Part shown: piece after piece, positions 15,149 through 23,805 of the stretch | How the letters are laid out: each line of letters begins with the position of its first letter | How positions within the stretch are numbered: the stretch's first letter is position 1 | Assembly: GCA_947259765.1 (NCBI GenBank) | Contig: CAMYNG010000016.1 | Location: 1-42,106 of the forward strand | DNA length: 42,106 nt | Reading direction: 5' to 3' | From: an uncultured Ectothiorhodospiraceae bacterium | GTDB taxonomy: Bacteria > Pseudomonadota > Gammaproteobacteria > CAMYNG01 | The notes under the pieces: model-generated | What the model saw: only the letters and a program-made list of their open reading frames with translations | Databases searched by the model: none | Told to the model about the DNA's origin: nothing | Position numbers and translations under genes: made by a program

Positions 15149-17392
15149 ATGCATGACCTGGAGAACGCCTGGGGTCATTGGGTATTGCGCTGGCGCGCCG
15201 TAATTATTCCCGCCTGTTTCATTTTGCTGGCCCTCGCCCTGGTGGGTGGTCGCAATCTGGGCTTCACCACAAACTATCGCGTCTTTTTCAGCGCGGACAA
15301 TCCCCAATTGCTGGCCTTCGACAAGCTGGAGAATACTTACGCCAAGAACGACAACATTATGTTTGTTCTGACGCCAAAGGATGGCGATGTATTTACCGGC
15401 AACACATTGGCCGCTATAGAGGAACTCACTAACGAGGCCTGGCAACTGTCGTTTTCCCTGCGGGTCGATTCCATTAGTAATTTTCAGCACACTGAAGCAG
15501 AGGGCGACGACCTGATTGTGCGCGATCTGGTTGAAGATGCGGCTACGTTGCAGCCTGCGGACTTTGCGCGGATACGGGATATCGCCCTGCATGAACCGCT
15601 GTTGGTACGCCGCCTGGTTTCGACGGCGGGTGATGTGGCGGCAATCAATGTCACCGTACATCTACCGGGAGTCAATGAACAAACCGAGACTCCGAAAGTC
15701 GTGGCAGAGGCACGGCAACTGGTGCAAACCATGCGCAGCAAGTATCCGGATGTCAGCGTGCGATTGACCGGCATGATCATGATGAACAATGCCTTTGCCG
15801 AGTCATCGCAAAAGGATATGAAGACGCTGGTGATGGTCAGCTTTGCGTTAATGATCATTTTTCTTGCCGTTTTTCTGCGTAGTATTTCCGGTACCGTGGT
15901 GACCGTGTTAGTGATCATTATGTCAGCCATGTTTGGTTACGGCATGGCCGGGCATCTGGGTTTTCCGATCACGCCACCGTCGGCGACATCGCATACCATC
16001 ATTCTGACGGTGGCAATTGCCAACTCGGTGCATGTTCTGGTCACGCTGTTCCATGAAATGCGGCACGGTAAGAGCAAACGTGAGGCAATTATTGAGTCCT
16101 TGCGGCTCAACCTCGCGCCGGTGTTTCTTACCAGCCTGACGACCATGGTTACTTTGTTGCCGGCGTTGATGTCACTCATGCCGGTCCGTGTGCGCCAGGT
16201 CCAAGAGGATGACAACAACTCGATGCAACGTTTTGCGGAGTTTGTTGTGCGTCGCAGAACCGGCCTGTTATGGGGAATGGGAGGATTCATTATTTTTCTC
16301 ATTGCGTTTATTCCACGTAACGAGCTTAACGATGTGTTCCTGCACTATTTCGATGACTCGGTAGAATTTCGCCGCGATTCCGACTATACGACTGAGCATC
16401 TGACCGGCCTCTATATTGTGGATTACTCGCTTGAGTCGGGTATCGCCGGCGGCATCAGCGAACCGGCATTTCTTCGTGACGTGGAAAACTTCGCACAGTG
16501 GTTCCGACATCAGCCCGAAGCTATCCACGTCAATACCATCACCGATATTTTCAAACGCCTGAACAAGAACATGCATGCTGACGATGCGAGCTGGTATCGT
16601 TTGCCGGACGACCGCAATCTGGCGGCGCAGTATTTGTTGCTGTATGAGATGTCGCTGCCCTACGGCCTCGATCTTAATAACCAGATTAATATCGATAAGT
16701 CTGCGACGCGCATGACCGTGTCGATGCATACTTTATCGACGAATCAAGTGCTGGATCTCAAGGCACGGGCCGAGCAATGGCTTGCGGCCAATACCAGTCA
16801 TATAAAGTCCGCCGAGGGCAGTGGACCTACGGTGATGTTTGCGTACATTGGCAAGCGCAACATTATCAGCATGCTCGGCGGCACAACGCTGGCATTGTTG
16901 ATGATTTCCATGATTCTGGTGATCGCTCTGCGTTCAATCAAGATTGGTTTGATCAGCATGATTCCAAATCTGGTGCCCGCCGCCATGGGTTTTGGTGCCT
17001 GGGGCATTCTGGTTGGCGAAGTCGGCCTGGCGCTGTCGGTGGTTACCAGCATGACGCTGGGTATTGTGGTTGACGATACGGTACATTTTCTCAGCAAGTA
17101 TTTGCGTGCGCGTCGCGAACGTGGCCTGGGCTCACAGGACGCTGTGCGCTACGCCTTTGCGACGGTCGGGCGTGCCCTGGTGATTACTTCTGCTGTGCTG
17201 ATTATCGGATTTTCCATTCTGGCGTTATCCAGTTTCAAACTGAACTCCGGGATGGGCATGCTGACGGCTATGGTAATCGCGTTTGCGCTGGCAGCAGACT
17301 TTCTACTATTGCCGCCGTTACTTATGAAAATTGAGGAGAAGAGTGATGAGAATACGCCTGTTGATGGTGCTGTTCGTCCTGTTACCGCTTAG
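15149..17392 (+). CDS. RND/MMPL-family transporter with apparent internal deletion
   Basis: A 747-residue inner-membrane protein of the RND superfamily (MMPL/HpnN-like exporters). It has TM1 near residues 17-34, a periplasmic loop, a first helix bundle from about 228, a second periplasmic loop (about 400-570) and a second bundle with LGIVVDDTVHFLSKYLRAR, the proton-relay region. The GGAGAAAG ribosome site supports the ATG at 15149; an upstream TTG at 15119 is less likely. After VFLTSLTT (to residue 332) the protein jumps straight to MVTLLPALMSLMPVRV; relatives normally carry about 35 residues between these, forming TM5, a PPF-x-DLG loop and the first half of TM6. The frame is kept. The gene overlaps the next by 47 nt. 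Substrate unknown; lipid-like cargo is likely from the neighbours. Confidence 0.88.
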   Translation: MHDLENAWGHWVLRWRAVIIPACFILLALALVGGRNLGFTTNYRVFFSADNPQLLAFDKLENTYAKNDNIMFVLTPKDGDVFTGNTLAAIEELTNEAWQLSFSLRVDSISNFQHTEAEGDDLIVRDLVEDAATLQPADFARIRDIALHEPLLVRRLVSTAGDVAAINVTVHLPGVNEQTETPKVVAEARQLVQTMRSKYPDVSVRLTGMIMMNNAFAESSQKDMKTLVMVSFALMIIFLAVFLRSISGTVVTVLVIIMSAMFGYGMAGHLGFPITPPSATSHTIILTVAIANSVHVLVTLFHEMRHGKSKREAIIESLRLNLAPVFLTSLTTMVTLLPALMSLMPVRVRQVQEDDNNSMQRFAEFVVRRRTGLLWGMGGFIIFLIAFIPRNELNDVFLHYFDDSVEFRRDSDYTTEHLTGLYIVDYSLESGIAGGISEPAFLRDVENFAQWFRHQPEAIHVNTITDIFKRLNKNMHADDASWYRLPDDRNLAAQYLLLYEMSLPYGLDLNNQINIDKSATRMTVSMHTLSTNQVLDLKARAEQWLAANTSHIKSAEGSGPTVMFAYIGKRNIISMLGGTTLALLMISMILVIALRSIKIGLISMIPNLVPAAMGFGAWGILVGEVGLALSVVTSMTLGIVVDDTVHFLSKYLRARRERGLGSQDAVRYAFATVGRALVITSAVLIIGFSILALSSFKLNSGMGMLTAMVIAFALAADFLLLPPLLMKIEEKSDENTPVDGAVRPVTA

Positions 17393-18125
17393 TGCGCTGG
17401 CAGAGACGGCCGAAGAAAAGGGCCTGGCCATCGCGGTTGAGGCCGATAAGCGCGACACCGGTTGGCATGACTCAAAATCCGAACTGGAAATGGTGCTGCG
17501 TAATAAGAATGGCGATGAAAGCCAGCGGGCCATGCGTAACAAGTCACTGGAAGTTGAGGGTGACGGTGATAAAACCCTGATTGTGTTTGACGCCCCCAAA
17601 GACGTGAAGGGCACGGCATTTCTAAGTTTTACCCATGCGGTAAAACCTGATGATCAGTGGCTTTATCTGCCAGCACTGAAGCGCGTGAAACGCATTTCCT
17701 CCTCCAACAAATCCGGGCCGTTCATGGGCAGTGAGTTTGCCTACGAAGATATTTCGTCACAAGAAATCGAAAAATATAAATACAAGTACATAAAGGACGA
17801 AGCCATCGATGGCCGTCCGACATTTCTTGTCGAACGGTATCCACAATACAAGAATTCCGGTTACACACGGCAGTTGGCCTGGATTGATCAGGAGACCTAC
17901 CGAGTCACGAAAGTCGAGTTTTACGATCGCAAAGATTCACTTTTGAAAACATTGACCTACCATGATTACAAAAAGTATCTCGAACAGTACTGGCGTGCCC
18001 ATCGTATGGAAATGATCAACCATCAAACGGGCAAGAGCACGACCTTAGCCTGGAAAGACTTTTCCTTTAACACAGGATTGACAGAGCGCGATTTTGACAA
18101 AAATAGCCTTAAGCGGGCACGTTGA
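17346..18125 (+). CDS. LolA-like outer-membrane lipoprotein-sorting protein
   Basis: A 259-residue periplasmic protein. The signal peptide runs MRIRLLMVLFVLLPLSALA with cleavage before ETAEEK. The mature part matches the LolA-like family PF17131 often annotated as outer membrane lipoprotein-sorting protein: ...FDAPKDVKGTAFLSFTH, WLYLPALKRVKRISSSNKSG, FMGSEFAYEDIS, and RYPQYKNSGYTRQLAWID. The fold is a half-barrel that holds acyl chains. The start at 17346 follows TTGAGGAGAAGAG, a strong ribosome site, and lies inside the end of the transporter gene, so the two are coupled. It is not the housekeeping LolA. It probably carries the transported hydrophobic molecule, or a lipoprotein, across the periplasm. 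Confidence 0.9.
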   Translation: MRIRLLMVLFVLLPLSALAETAEEKGLAIAVEADKRDTGWHDSKSELEMVLRNKNGDESQRAMRNKSLEVEGDGDKTLIVFDAPKDVKGTAFLSFTHAVKPDDQWLYLPALKRVKRISSSNKSGPFMGSEFAYEDISSQEIEKYKYKYIKDEAIDGRPTFLVERYPQYKNSGYTRQLAWIDQETYRVTKVEFYDRKDSLLKTLTYHDYKKYLEQYWRAHRMEMINHQTGKSTTLAWKDFSFNTGLTERDFDKNSLKRAR

Positions 18126-18189
18126 TTTTAAACTGGTGTGCGAATCGTGGTGTGTTACCCCGACAAATCCGTAAACGGAAAATTCATCC

Positions 18190-19449
18190 ATGAGTGGGTT
18201 TGCATCGCTACTTGAACGTTCTGCGAGGTGGTTTGCATTTTCTGCAGTTCCGGTTGCCGTGAAACATTTTGTTTTAGTCAGCCTGATTTTCCTGTCGACG
18301 AATGTCGCGGCGTTGGAAAAATCCGAGTGGTCGGGTGCGGTAGCGGCGGAATACCGGTTTTTTTTCGAAGACCCTGTTGATCCTCGACAACATGGTAATA
18401 ACGCCTCGGCCTGGTTTGAGCCGCAGTACTACGCCGAATGGAGTCAGGGGCGGCAAAGTTTTTTGTTTGTACCTTTTGGCCGGGTAGACCAGGGTGATGA
18501 CGAGCGTACCCACGCCGATATCCGTGAAGCGATCTGGACCTACGCGGCACCGCAGTGGGAGCTGCGGGCCGGGATCGGCAAGGTGTTTTGGGGTGTCACC
18601 GAAGCGGTTCATCTGGTCGACATCATCAATCAGACGGATCTGGTCGAAAACCCGGACGGCGAGGAGAAACTCGGTCAGCCTATGGTAAACCTGGCCTGGA
18701 TTCAGAACTGGGGTACGCTTGATTTTTTTGTTTTGCCGTACTTCCGTGAGCGCACTTTTCCGGGAGTTAACGGTCGTTTACGGCCCAGTCCGCCGGTCGA
18801 TCTGGATAACCCCGTGTATGAGTCCTCTGCTGAACGGAATCATATTGACTACGCGGCTCGCTGGTCACATTTTATCGGTGACTGGGATCTCGGCGTTTCC
18901 GTATTTAACGGTACCAGCCGGATACCGGTTTTGAATCCTGGACTGGACGGCAACGGCCAGCCGGCGCTGATCCCCTTTTATCCGCTGATTACCCAGTTTG
19001 GCCTGGATGCTCAAGCAACGATCGGTAGCTGGTTGTGGAAGCTGGAGGCCATCCATGTTTCTGCCAAGGCCGACAGTTTTTACGCGGCAACCGGGGGATT
19101 GGAGTACAGCTTTTTCGGTGTTTTCGAATCGGCGGCGGATATCGGTTTATTGTTTGAATATACTTATGATCAGCGCAAGGACCTGGCGCCGACGCCGTTT
19201 CAGAATGATATTCTGTGGGCGGTTCGTCTGGCCCTGAATGATGAACAAAGTACCGAGTTGCTGGTCGGGATCGTGCGCGATCTGGAGCGTACCGAGCATA
19301 CGCTCAGCCTGGAGGCCAGTCGTAGGCTGGGAAGCAGTTGGACACTCGGCGTTGAGGCACGCGGATTTAGCAGTTCGGTAGCCGGGACACCGACGTATGC
19401 AGTGCGCCAGGACGATTACTTACAGGTCGAGATTGCCTATCATTTTTAG
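18190..19449 (+). CDS. Outer-membrane beta-barrel protein of the RND/LolA-like cassette
   Basis: A 419-residue protein with an N-terminal hydrophobic signal (about residues 26-42, cleavage near NVAA-LEKSEW) and a porin-like barrel: alternating strands rich in Tyr, Trp and Phe, ending in LQVEIAYHF with the C-terminal Phe required for BAM insertion. The N-terminus is unusually long for a signal peptide; a later start is possible. Its position 64 nt after the LolA-like gene suggests the outer-membrane part of the same system. Barrels of this type (DUF1302-like/alginate-export-like in appearance) commonly accompany RND plus LolA-like genes. No specific function is established. Confidence 0.75.
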   Translation: MSGFASLLERSARWFAFSAVPVAVKHFVLVSLIFLSTNVAALEKSEWSGAVAAEYRFFFEDPVDPRQHGNNASAWFEPQYYAEWSQGRQSFLFVPFGRVDQGDDERTHADIREAIWTYAAPQWELRAGIGKVFWGVTEAVHLVDIINQTDLVENPDGEEKLGQPMVNLAWIQNWGTLDFFVLPYFRERTFPGVNGRLRPSPPVDLDNPVYESSAERNHIDYAARWSHFIGDWDLGVSVFNGTSRIPVLNPGLDGNGQPALIPFYPLITQFGLDAQATIGSWLWKLEAIHVSAKADSFYAATGGLEYSFFGVFESAADIGLLFEYTYDQRKDLAPTPFQNDILWAVRLALNDEQSTELLVGIVRDLERTEHTLSLEASRRLGSSWTLGVEARGFSSSVAGTPTYAVRQDDYLQVEIAYHF

Positions 19450-19496
19450 CTGGGCGGATCCGACAATTCAACGCCACGAGGCTGAATAGAACTCAT

Positions 19497-19844
19497 ATGG
19501 CGCGGCTTACAACATTGCCACCCCCCCGACTCGACTCGCGGATGTTCAAGTGGGTCATCGTGCTGCTGATTATATTGATATCCGCTTACACCGCGCGGGA
19601 AATGACCCAACGCTCCGAAGTCGACGCAGAGCGTCGGGTGTCGTTTCTACAAGCTTGTGAGACGCAACTAGCAGCGACAGCGTGCCTGGAAAAATGGGAT
19701 TCGAACCGTGGCCGCTGCCTTCGGGCCGTGAGCGACGACGGCGCGGTTTTCTTACCGCGTGAATTCGATACTGAAGGTTTTCAGCGTTGTGTGTTGCTGG
19801 GATTCAAGGCGTGGCGTGCAGAAACTGTAAAGCGGGCAAAATAG
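19497..19844 (+). CDS. Small single-helix membrane protein with four cysteines
   Basis: A 115-residue protein I do not recognise. It has a short N-terminal tail, one membrane helix (MFKWVIVLLIILISAY, about residues 16-33) and a C-terminal soluble part predicted periplasmic. That part holds four cysteines in QACETQ, TACLEKW, GRCLRAV and QRCVLLG, spaced as for two disulfides. Neither the ATG at 19497 nor the alternative at 19542 (just before the helix) has a good ribosome site. It follows the barrel gene by 47 nt and may be the last gene of that transcript. Downstream, a disulfide isomerase-like gene lies on the opposite strand. Confidence 0.55.
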   Translation: MARLTTLPPPRLDSRMFKWVIVLLIILISAYTAREMTQRSEVDAERRVSFLQACETQLAATACLEKWDSNRGRCLRAVSDDGAVFLPREFDTEGFQRCVLLGFKAWRAETVKRAK

Positions 19845-20017
19845 CTAATTCGAATCCAAGCCCATATTCAAACTTTATGAGCGGGTCTCGTGGTTAACGC
19901 GGAAAGACTTTTTCGGCAGCACGACTGCAAGGCTAGAGCAACGCAGGACGTGTCGCAAAGAAAGTGTTTTACGGCATGTCCTTCTGTGAGGTCAGGAAGA
20001 CCTACTCGTTTACTCGA

Positions 20018-20052
20018 TTGACAACGCGCGGGTGACTTTAATATACACCCGC
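20018..20052 (+). promoter_or_regulatory. Consensus-like promoter and hairpin antisense to DsbG-like gene
   Basis: TTGACA at 20018-20023 is followed after 15 nt by TAATAT at 20039-20044, close to sigma-70 consensus though with short spacing. The same stretch forms a hairpin, GCGGGTG (20028-20034) with CACCCGC (20046-20052). Transcription would run into the 3' end of the convergent DsbG-like gene. No T-tract follows on either strand, so a standard intrinsic terminator is less likely. Confidence 0.35.
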
Positions 20053-20071
20053 CCAAAACGTATTTCCCCGC

Positions 20072-20914
20072 TTAGCGGAATTGAGCCAGGCGTGGATCGG
20101 TTTGTGGTTGTTCCGGCAAGCCGGTAATGGTTGGGAGATCACTCAGTCGTGGCATGCCGTGCTTGGTCGATACTGTTCCCGACTTGTCTTTCCACACGAC
20201 ACCGGGTGTTCCCGAAAACTTGAATGCCCGCATCAACTCGGCATGCCGATCGAGCAACACCTGGGCTTCTTTACTAACCTCGGCCTTGGCGAATTTCGCC
20301 TCATTTTTTCGGAAACCCTGCATAATGTTGCGCAGCTCCGCTGTGCGATCTTTTGCCGTTAGCATGGCGGCCGCCTTGGCACCGCTGCTCGGGCGCAGGT
20401 ACGCCACGGGCACCCAACGAACCTGTAAGCCGGCCTTTTCATAGGACTGCAGTGCGGTCCAGATAAGATGGCAATAGGGACAATTCGGATCGAAAACCAC
20501 ATAAACGATGCTTTTCGGATCTTTCAGTTCACCTTCGGGAATAAAATCCGCCTTTTCCAGGTCGATGAAGGCCGCGCTGAAATCCGGTTTTGGAATAAAT
20601 TTTTCTGCATAACCTGCGGTGAGATTTTGGCCTTGTTCGTTAAACAAATCGCCGGATACCAGTGTTTTGCCGTCCGCGGTGGTGAAAACAATGGAATACT
20701 CGCCGCCACTGGCGAGCAGCCAGCCCTTGAGTCCGGATGTGGCCGGAAACGATTTTTCGACCTTGATTCCCTTTGATATAAGGGTATTGATAACATTTGG
20801 GTAATCCGTCGGAGCTGCGTGGACGGCGCCGGCTAGCGTAAGGCACAACAGCGCCGTGATACCGAGGGAAAATTTGCCAGCGCTCAAATGGCGGGCTGCG
20901 TAGGTTTTGCTCAT
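20072..20914 (-). CDS. DsbG-like periplasmic thiol-disulfide protein
   Basis: A 280-residue exported protein of the DsbC/DsbG family. A signal peptide ends near VHA-APTDY. An N-terminal dimerisation domain is followed by a thioredoxin fold with active site CPYC at 145-148 (FDPNCPYCHLIW) and a cis-proline loop GTPGVVW with P237. CPYC is the DsbG form (DsbC has CGYC). DsbG reduces sulfenylated cysteines and isomerises disulfides in the periplasm, kept reduced by DsbD. The C-terminus, PTITGLPEQPQTDPRLAQFR, lies after the fold. It stands alone between a converging small gene and a divergent FHA gene. Assignment to DsbG over a related DsbC-like protein is from the active site and length. Confidence 0.85.
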   Translation of the reverse strand: MSKTYAARHLSAGKFSLGITALLCLTLAGAVHAAPTDYPNVINTLISKGIKVEKSFPATSGLKGWLLASGGEYSIVFTTADGKTLVSGDLFNEQGQNLTAGYAEKFIPKPDFSAAFIDLEKADFIPEGELKDPKSIVYVVFDPNCPYCHLIWTALQSYEKAGLQVRWVPVAYLRPSSGAKAAAMLTAKDRTAELRNIMQGFRKNEAKFAKAEVSKEAQVLLDRHAELMRAFKFSGTPGVVWKDKSGTVSTKHGMPRLSDLPTITGLPEQPQTDPRLAQFR

Positions 20915-21215
20915 TAAATTCGTATCCGAGGTGATTGTGCGTCTGATGGCTGCCCCCCCAGATTGGGGCGGATTTGACCTTGGGCAGTCAGTTTGAGGGC
21001 CGAAACGCCGGAAAGTTCATGCTGAAATGCTAATGTTTTAGCGCAGAAAATGCCACTTTTTAGGTCACAATTCGGTATGCGCGCCAGATCCTGCGTAGCG
21101 CGCGCATCGGCAGGGTTTGGCTACGTTTCTCTGTGTTGCGGGCTCGTAGGGGTCGCTGGTATTGTTGCGGCTGCAAATTAATTCGGACCTGGCGCTTCCT
21201 CAATATAGACATTCC
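20915..21215. other. Divergent intergenic region, nothing clear
   Basis: About 300 nt between the DsbG-like gene (minus) and the FHA gene (plus). I see a C7 run with a short CCCCCAGATTGGGG hairpin near 20955 and GCGCGC-rich palindromic stretches near 21075-21105, but no gene, no convincing promoter and no known riboswitch. Confidence 0.4.
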
Positions 21216-21671
21216 ATGGCGACACTGATTCAGGAAAAAGACGGAATCTCGGGCGTGAAGCTTCCCATCGACCAGCCGGTGTATCGCATCGGGCGTGCCG
21301 ATGACAATGAATTGAGCATCGATGATGAACTGGTGAGTAAGTATCACGCGGTTATAGAGGCCGTGGAATCGGCCGGCGACGAGGTGGGGTTTCAATACTA
21401 CCTGCAAGACAAGCGCAGCACGAATCATACCTTTGTCAACGGCGAGCGGGTTTCGCTCTATCTACTGACGAACGACGATCTTATCGTTATCGGCATGAAT
21501 AACTTCCGCTTCGTTGATGACGCGCATGATGATCTGGAAGAGACCACCCGCATCCAGAAGTCATGGATCCCCGGGGTGTATTTCGCGAAAAAGAAAAAGA
21601 AGAAAAAGAAAACAGCGCGAAAGAAAAAATCTCAGGAAAGAGCAAGAAGTAAACAACAAAAAAATAACTAA
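21216..21671 (+). CDS. FHA-domain protein with polylysine tail
   Basis: A 151-residue cytoplasmic protein. An FHA domain, which binds phosphothreonine peptides, spans about residues 8-100: PVYRIGRADDNELSIDDELV, SKYHAVIEA, and KRSTNHTFVNGERV. The usual Arg of GR, the SxxH motif (SKYH) and the TNxTFVNG loop are all there. An acidic linker follows, then TTRIQKSW, and a tail of eight consecutive Lys plus further Arg/Lys clusters. The ATG at 21216 is preferred over an upstream TTG at 21162. No Ser/Thr kinase or phosphatase gene is in the window, so the partner is unknown. The A-rich tail coding (AAGAAAAAGAAG...) is prone to slippage, so tail length may vary. Confidence 0.85.
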   Translation: MATLIQEKDGISGVKLPIDQPVYRIGRADDNELSIDDELVSKYHAVIEAVESAGDEVGFQYYLQDKRSTNHTFVNGERVSLYLLTNDDLIVIGMNNFRFVDDAHDDLEETTRIQKSWIPGVYFAKKKKKKKKTARKKKSQERARSKQQKNN

Positions 21672-21757
21672 CCACAGAGGGCACTGAGAACACAGAGCAA
21701 ATCTTGCGAACAACCGGTCTGTTCTTTGTGGTTAAAGATTCCGGTATTTGCCGGAAT
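21669..21757. repeat. Inverted repeat and REP-like hairpin behind FHA gene
   Basis: TAACCACAGAG at 21669-21679 is matched by the reverse complement CTTTGTGGTTA at 21724-21734 (one mismatch). Directly after it, ATTCCGG-TATTTG-CCGGAAT at 21738-21757 forms a perfect 7-bp hairpin. The units AACCACAGAG and CCGGAATGAC are of the kind found in dispersed intergenic repeats of many proteobacteria. The stop codon of the FHA gene lies in the left arm. Confidence 0.55.
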
Positions 21758-21889
21758 GACATCAAGGTGATTTTAAGGGATTTTTGCGCAGATCATTGCA
21801 AAGAAAGCCAGCATTCAAAATCGGCGGCTGGATTCTGGATCCGTCTGGAAACACCATAAAACGAAGGAGCGGGTGTTAAGAAAAATTTT

Positions 21890-22723
21890 TCAATCGTCAA
21901 TCTTAAGTTCGATCTCATAACCACCGAACTTGCGGATATTCAGCACGCCGCTATCCAGAATCAGATATTGTCCCTTAATACCCTGCAGCTTGCCGCTTAT
22001 TTCCGGAGTTTTATCGAAGTTGTGCGAGCTGACCTTTACGGGATAGGCCTCGACGGGAAAATCGAGCTGCACTAATTCGGCATCGGGCAAAAACTCAATG
22101 GCGTCAGTGTGGTTGTCGTCGATAAGCGTTTGTAAACTGTTTTTAGCCAGGCCGAGCAGGCGCTCGCGTTCGGCGGCCAGGTCGACAGGCTCCGGGACGC
22201 CCTTGAGCATGCGTCGCCAGTCGGTCCTATCGCTGACGAACTCTTTAAGGATGACTTCAGCAAGCCCTGAAAGCTTGCGGTTGGCGACTTTCAAAATAGG
22301 CAGCGCTTGGCCAGCACCCTGATCGATCCAGCGCGTCGGGATCTGGTTGCCACGAGTGATGCCGACTTTAAGGCCGGACGAATTCGCCAGATAGACGTAA
22401 TGTGATTGCATGCAATTGGCTTGCGCCCAGTCCGGTTCACGGCAGGTGCCCGCATCAAAATGGCATAGCTCCGGCTTGATGATGCAGGTATCGCAACGCG
22501 CCAGTTTTTTAAAGCAGGGGTAGCAATAGCCCTGATTGAAACTCTTTTTTGTTTTTCGGTTGCAGGCCACGCAATTGATAGTTCCCGTGTAACGCAAGCT
22601 CAGCGATTTGCCGATATGGGGGTTAAGCGCAATGGCCGTATCACCGATGGGCAGCGAATAGTGAACCGGTTGTGCCAACTCGGTGCGCATTTTCTGCACG
22701 TTGCCGGAGATGGACTCGCTCAC
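21890..22723 (-). CDS. DUF2797 protein with cysteine clusters
   Basis: A 277-residue protein of the DUF2797 family. The N-terminal third has many cysteines in zinc-finger-like spacing: [47 protein letters not shown], and QANCMQ. Next comes [17 protein letters not shown], which resembles the start of a GIY-YIG nuclease-type domain; this similarity is mine and unproven. The C-terminal part has no motif I know. Function is not established. The gene start overlaps the end of hemE by four bases (ATGA), so it is translationally coupled to uroporphyrinogen decarboxylase, a pairing also seen in related genomes to my recollection. Confidence 0.8.
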   Translation of the reverse strand: MSESISGNVQKMRTELAQPVHYSLPIGDTAIALNPHIGKSLSLRYTGTINCVACNRKTKKSFNQGYCYPCFKKLARCDTCIIKPELCHFDAGTCREPDWAQANCMQSHYVYLANSSGLKVGITRGNQIPTRWIDQGAGQALPILKVANRKLSGLAEVILKEFVSDRTDWRRMLKGVPEPVDLAAERERLLGLAKNSLQTLIDDNHTDAIEFLPDAELVQLDFPVEAYPVKVSSHNFDKTPEISGKLQGIKGQYLILDSGVLNIRKFGGYEIELKIDD

Positions 22724-23787
22724 GATGTGTGGAACGGTACGCTGAGTTCATGTACGGCATCGATAAATGCCGAGACATGTTCAGGATCGATCTGTGGGTG
22801 AATGCCATGTCCGAGATTGAAAACATGGCCGTTACCCGAACCAAAGGCTGTCAGGATCGTTGCAACCTCTTCGCGGATGCGTGCAGGTTGCGCATAAAGC
22901 AGGGCAGGATCCATATTGCCCTGCAAGGCAACTCGGTCGCCGACGCGGCGCCGCGCGTCACCAATATCCACTGTCCAGTCCAGCCCCAGCGCATCGCAGC
23001 CGGTGTCGGCCATGGCTTCAAGCCAGGCGCCACCGCCTTTAGTAAAGAGAATAATCGGTACACGCACGCCATCGTGTGCACGCTGAAGATGTTCAACGAT
23101 TTGCTGCATGTAGGCCAGCGAAAATGCCTTGTAATCACGCGGGGTGAGGGCACCGCCCCAGGTATCAAAAATCATGATCGCCTGCGCGCCGGCCTCGATT
23201 TGCGCATTAAGATAATCGGTTACGGTCCGCGCCAGTATGTCGAGCAAACGATGCAGGGTGTCCGGTTCATCGAACAGCATACCCTTAACTTTTGCAAAAT
23301 CCTTACTGGTACCGCCCTCGACCATATAGGTTGCCAGTGTCCAGGGGCTGCCGGAAAAGCCGATCAGGGGCACACGGCCGTCAAGTTCACGTCGAATTAC
23401 CCGTACCGCATCGGTGACATAATCCAGCTCGTCGGCGATGTCAGGTACCGCCAGCTTATCCACGTCAGCCTTTGTGCGAACCGGGTGTTCAAAATGTGGG
23501 CCTTCACCCTCAGCAAAGTACAGACCTAGTCCCATGGCGTCCGGGATGGTGAGGATATCGGAAAACAGTATCGCGGCATCCAGCGCGTACCGATCCAGCG
23601 GCTGTAAGGTGACCTCACAAGCGAGTTCGGGAGTTTTGCACAAGGTAAGAAAATCACCGGCCTTTTTACGCGTTGCGCGGTACTCGGGTAAATAACGCCC
23701 GGCCTGGCGCATCATCCACACGGGCGTGACATCTACGGGTTGCCTAAACAAGGCGCGAAGAAAGCGATCGTTTTTGAGTGTTGTCAT
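22720..23787 (-). CDS. hemE: Uroporphyrinogen decarboxylase
   Basis: A 355-residue cytosolic enzyme that removes four carboxyl groups from uroporphyrinogen III to give coproporphyrinogen III in heme synthesis. It has the N-terminal signature [16 protein letters not shown] (Arg27 and Arg31 bind substrate carboxylates), [15 protein letters not shown] with the catalytic Asp, [18 protein letters not shown], and [10 protein letters not shown] near the C-terminus. Length is exactly that of the family. It is followed by the overlapping DUF2797 gene. The gltBD-hemE order matches Pseudomonas, although here 330 nt separates hemE from gltD. Confidence 0.97.
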   Translation of the reverse strand: MTTLKNDRFLRALFRQPVDVTPVWMMRQAGRYLPEYRATRKKAGDFLTLCKTPELACEVTLQPLDRYALDAAILFSDILTIPDAMGLGLYFAEGEGPHFEHPVRTKADVDKLAVPDIADELDYVTDAVRVIRRELDGRVPLIGFSGSPWTLATYMVEGGTSKDFAKVKGMLFDEPDTLHRLLDILARTVTDYLNAQIEAGAQAIMIFDTWGGALTPRDYKAFSLAYMQQIVEHLQRAHDGVRVPIILFTKGGGAWLEAMADTGCDALGLDWTVDIGDARRRVGDRVALQGNMDPALLYAQPARIREEVATILTAFGSGNGHVFNLGHGIHPQIDPEHVSAFIDAVHELSVPFHTS

Positions 23788-23805
23788 TATTGTATCTGTC
23801 AGTTA

